Part shown: in pieces, positions 41,572-43,534 of the stretch
How the letters are laid out: each line of letters opens with the position of its first letter
Numbering within the stretch: the first letter of the stretch is position 1
Made by a program: the position numbers and the translations under genes
Assembly: GCA_002314855.1 (NCBI GenBank)
Contig: DCHQ01000006.1
Location: 1 to 43,534 of the forward strand
DNA length: 43,534 nucleotides
DNA from: Lachnospiraceae bacterium UBA1748
GTDB taxonomy: Bacteria > Bacillota > Clostridia > Lachnospirales > Lachnospiraceae
Direction: 5' to 3'
Notes under the pieces: model-generated
What the model saw: the letters and a program-made list of their open reading frames with translations, nothing else
Databases searched by the model: none
What the model was told of the DNA's origin: nothing

Positions 41572-42345
41572 TTAAGGTTTCTCATAAAAGAATGAATTTT
41601 TACGAACAAATCCAATCTTATCATAGTTAATAATCTGCTCGGTACTTCCTATAAAGAGTAGACCTCCATGAACCAGGGAATCATAATATGATTTAAATAT
41701 CTTATCCTTCGCATCGTCCGTAAAATATATAAGAACATTCCTACAAACTATCATATGCTGATTAACAGGATATCTATCAGCCAGCAAATTATGCTTTTCA
41801 AAATCGACACGGCCTTTAATTTCATCATTAATTCTATATGAGTTAGCTATCTTTTCAAAATACTTTGTTTTAAAGCTTGTTGGCACTGAAACAATTGACT
41901 TCTCATCATATAGTCCAACCTTAGCCTTTTCAAGAATCTCACTATCAATATCCGTTGCATGAATTTTAATATATTCCATCGGAACATGTTTCGATAAAGC
42001 CATAACAAGTGAATATGGTTCATCTCCTGTCGAACATGCGGCGCTCCATATATTAAGTCTTTTTCCAAATTTACTTATAAGTTCTGGAAATACAGTCTTA
42101 TCAAGATAATCCCACTGATCTGGATTTCGATAAAATTCAGATACATTTATAGTAAGATAACTCACAAACTGCTGAAAAGCTTTATCATCTTTTTTAATCA
42201 AATCAACAAATTCCTGAAAACCAGAAACTTTATTTCTTGAAATAAGAGACTCTATTCTTCTCTTCATTTGCTGCTCTTTATAACAGTTCAAATCAATTCC
42301 TGTCATTTGGAAAATGATTTTCTTAAACTGTTCGTAATCCATCAT
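41572..42345 (-). CDS. cheR: CheR-type chemoreceptor glutamate methyltransferase
   Basis: A 257-residue SAM-dependent enzyme that methylates glutamates of chemoreceptors during adaptation. An N-terminal helical domain (residues 1-70) precedes the catalytic domain (VNVSEFYRNPDQWDYL, the SAM loop WSAACSTGDEPYSLVMAL, HATDIDSEILEKA, and MIVCRNVLIYFTDDAK). Length is normal. Two adjacent Met codons start the frame; AAAGGTGG lies about 8 bases before. It stands alone here; no other che gene is in the window. Confidence 0.95.
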   Translation of the reverse strand: MMDYEQFKKIIFQMTGIDLNCYKEQQMKRRIESLISRNKVSGFQEFVDLIKKDDKAFQQFVSYLTINVSEFYRNPDQWDYLDKTVFPELISKFGKRLNIWSAACSTGDEPYSLVMALSKHVPMEYIKIHATDIDSEILEKAKVGLYDEKSIVSVPTSFKTKYFEKIANSYRINDEIKGRVDFEKHNLLADRYPVNQHMIVCRNVLIYFTDDAKDKIFKSYYDSLVHGGLLFIGSTEQIINYDKIGFVRKNSFFYEKP

Positions 42346-42396
42346 TCACAAACCACCTTTATGTTTATATATATTAATTTTAACAAAAATAATAAA

Positions 42397-42426
42397 AAAT
42401 GACTCACCAAAAATGATGAGTCATTT
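42397..42426 (-). terminator. Terminator of the S1-type gene
   Basis: Arms AAATGACTCA and TGAGTCATTT with one further C-G pair close an A-rich loop. On the minus strand it is followed by six T, about 24 bases after the stop. Confidence 0.9.
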
Positions 42427-42449
42427 ATATACAAAATGTTAATTACAGA

Positions 42450-43534
42450 TTATTCCTCTGTAGCTGCCTCTTCTTCTGGAAGCTCTGGAAGAAGTGCCTT
42501 CATTGAAAGGCTGATCTTCTTATCTTCAAGGTTAACATCAACGATCTTAGCCTCAACTTCCTGACCAACTGAAAGAACTGCAGATGGCTTCTCGATATGC
42601 TCTCTAGCAATCTGAGATACATGAAGAAGTGCATCAACACCATCACCGATTGAAACGAAAGCACCAAAGTCTGTCATACGAGCTACTGTACCAGTAACAA
42701 CATCACCTACAACATACTTGCTGTCAGCGTCAGCCCATGGATTCTCGTCATCAAACTTAGCAGAAAGAGCAATCTTCTCACCTGTGATTTCCTTAACGTA
42801 AACCTTAACCTTATCACCCTTCTTGAAAAGGTTCTGTGGATGATCAACACGTCCCCAGCTCATCTCTGAGATATGAAGAAGGCCATCAACACCACCTATA
42901 TCAACGAATGCACCAAAGTTAGTAACATTCTTGATCTCGCCTTCGATAATATCGCCAATATTAATTGTGCTAAGAACTGCTTCTCTCTTCTCAGCCTTAT
43001 CCTTAAGGATAACTGTCTTAGCATCACCAATGTAACGTCTCTTCTTAGGATTGAACTCAGTCATGATGAATGAGATTTCCTTACCAGTCATATCGCTAAG
43101 ATCTGGTCTACCAAAACTATCTGTTGCAAGTGAAGCTGGGATAAATACAGGAACTTCGTCAACAACAACCTTGATACCACCCTTAACAACTTCAGAAACT
43201 GTTGAAGTGATAACTGTCTGTTTGTTAAATGCCTCTTCAAGAACAGCACTAACCTTATCAACGATTGCTCTCTTGTATGAGAGTAAAACCTGTCCATCGC
43301 CATCATTAAGCTTTATAACCTTAACGTTGATCTTGTCTCCTTCCTTAACGGCTGTTGTAAGATCAACTGAACTGTCATTAGAAAACTCGTTCTTTGTGAT
43401 GATACCATCTGACTTATAGCCGATGTTAACAAAGACCATATCTGGTGTTACAGATAATACAGTACCTTCCACAACTTCCCCCGTATGAATATTTTTGAAT
43501 GATTCTTCCAGCATTTGTTCAAAAGTTAATTCTG
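42450..43534 (-). CDS. rpsA: S1-domain ribosomal protein, 5' end outside window
   Basis: At least 361 residues with four S1 RNA-binding repeats: about residues 15-82, 95-160, 180-255 and 270-345 counted from the Met at 43514. The last two are the best (VDGLLHISEMSWGRV and VDALLHVSQIAREHI). The tail is acidic. The frame stays open past 43514 to the window edge and reads ELTFEQMLEESFKNIHTGE, so the start, likely MxELTFEQ, lies outside. This kind of S1 binds mRNA or translating ribosomes; in clostridia it may be fused to or lie near ispH, which cannot be seen here. Confidence 0.93.
   Translation of the reverse strand, partial: ELTFEQMLEESFKNIHTGEVVEGTVLSVTPDMVFVNIGYKSDGIITKNEFSNDSSVDLTTAVKEGDKINVKVIKLNDGDGQVLLSYKRAIVDKVSAVLEEAFNKQTVITSTVSEVVKGGIKVVVDEVPVFIPASLATDSFGRPDLSDMTGKEISFIMTEFNPKKRRYIGDAKTVILKDKAEKREAVLSTINIGDIIEGEIKNVTNFGAFVDIGGVDGLLHISEMSWGRVDHPQNLFKKGDKVKVYVKEITGEKIALSAKFDDENPWADADSKYVVGDVVTGTVARMTDFGAFVSIGDGVDALLHVSQIAREHIEKPSAVLSVGQEVEAKIVDVNLEDKKISLSMKALLPELPEEEAATEE

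Overview
This is a low-GC (roughly one third G+C) bacterial chromosome segment with about 38 genes, packed tightly and mostly on the minus strand. Several features point to an anaerobic, probably motile clostridium of the Lachnospiraceae type (Lachnospira/Roseburia/Butyrivibrio-like). These are the rnfCDGEAB order, the TIGR03960-TIGR03936-RNase G cluster beside rplU-prp-rpmA-obg, a YneA-like gene divergent from lexA, the hisZ/short-hisG pair, and c-di-GMP and CheR genes. The assignment is inferred from gene content only. There are no tRNA, rRNA, CRISPR or IS elements, and no gene-free stretch longer than about 250 bases.

Layout. 1-2551: end of a YeiH-type transporter, then an EamA exporter and an AI-2E-family permease. 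2642-5205: a XerS-like tyrosine recombinase, lexA, and a divergent membrane LysM gene. Three LexA-box-like sites lie between lexA and the LysM gene, a layout like the B. subtilis lexA-yneA SOS locus. 5275-9363: ribosome/GTPase/NAD cluster (rplU-prp-rpmA, then obg-yhbY-nadD-yqeK). 9466-11097: a large protein with a Pro/Ala linker and eight SHOCT-like repeats, inserted into this otherwise conserved neighbourhood. 11274-18804: hisZ-hisG-hisB-hisIE followed without a visible terminator by two radical-SAM-associated genes and a short RNase E/G; a promoter and an inverted-repeat operator precede hisZ. 18884-22002: two pseudouridine synthases, an SDR enzyme and a membrane protein. 22057-27928: a type IIA topoisomerase pair, rsmD, coaD and a coiled-coil protein, apparently one operon. 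28089-28916: an AP2/HNH-like protein. 28913-33962: an operon of a membrane-anchored GH25-like protein, a catalytically degenerate EAL protein and an intact EAL protein. 34006-40260: apbE converging on the complete Rnf complex. 40380-43534: a YprB-like nuclease, cheR, and a ribosomal S1-type protein that runs off the right edge.

How parts fit together. ApbE attaches the covalent FMNs that RnfG and RnfD need. Prp removes the N-terminal extension visible on L27. HisZ and short HisG form the first histidine enzyme. LexA sits between genes that could link DNA damage to division arrest (LysM protein) and chromosome dimer resolution (recombinase).

The least explained items are the SHOCT-repeat protein, the degenerate HisF-like domain fused to HisIE, the paired live/dead EAL proteins with a GH25-like protein lacking a catalytic Asp, the AP2/HNH-like gene with a probably leaderless start, and a terminator for the EAL operon buried inside the convergent AP2 gene.
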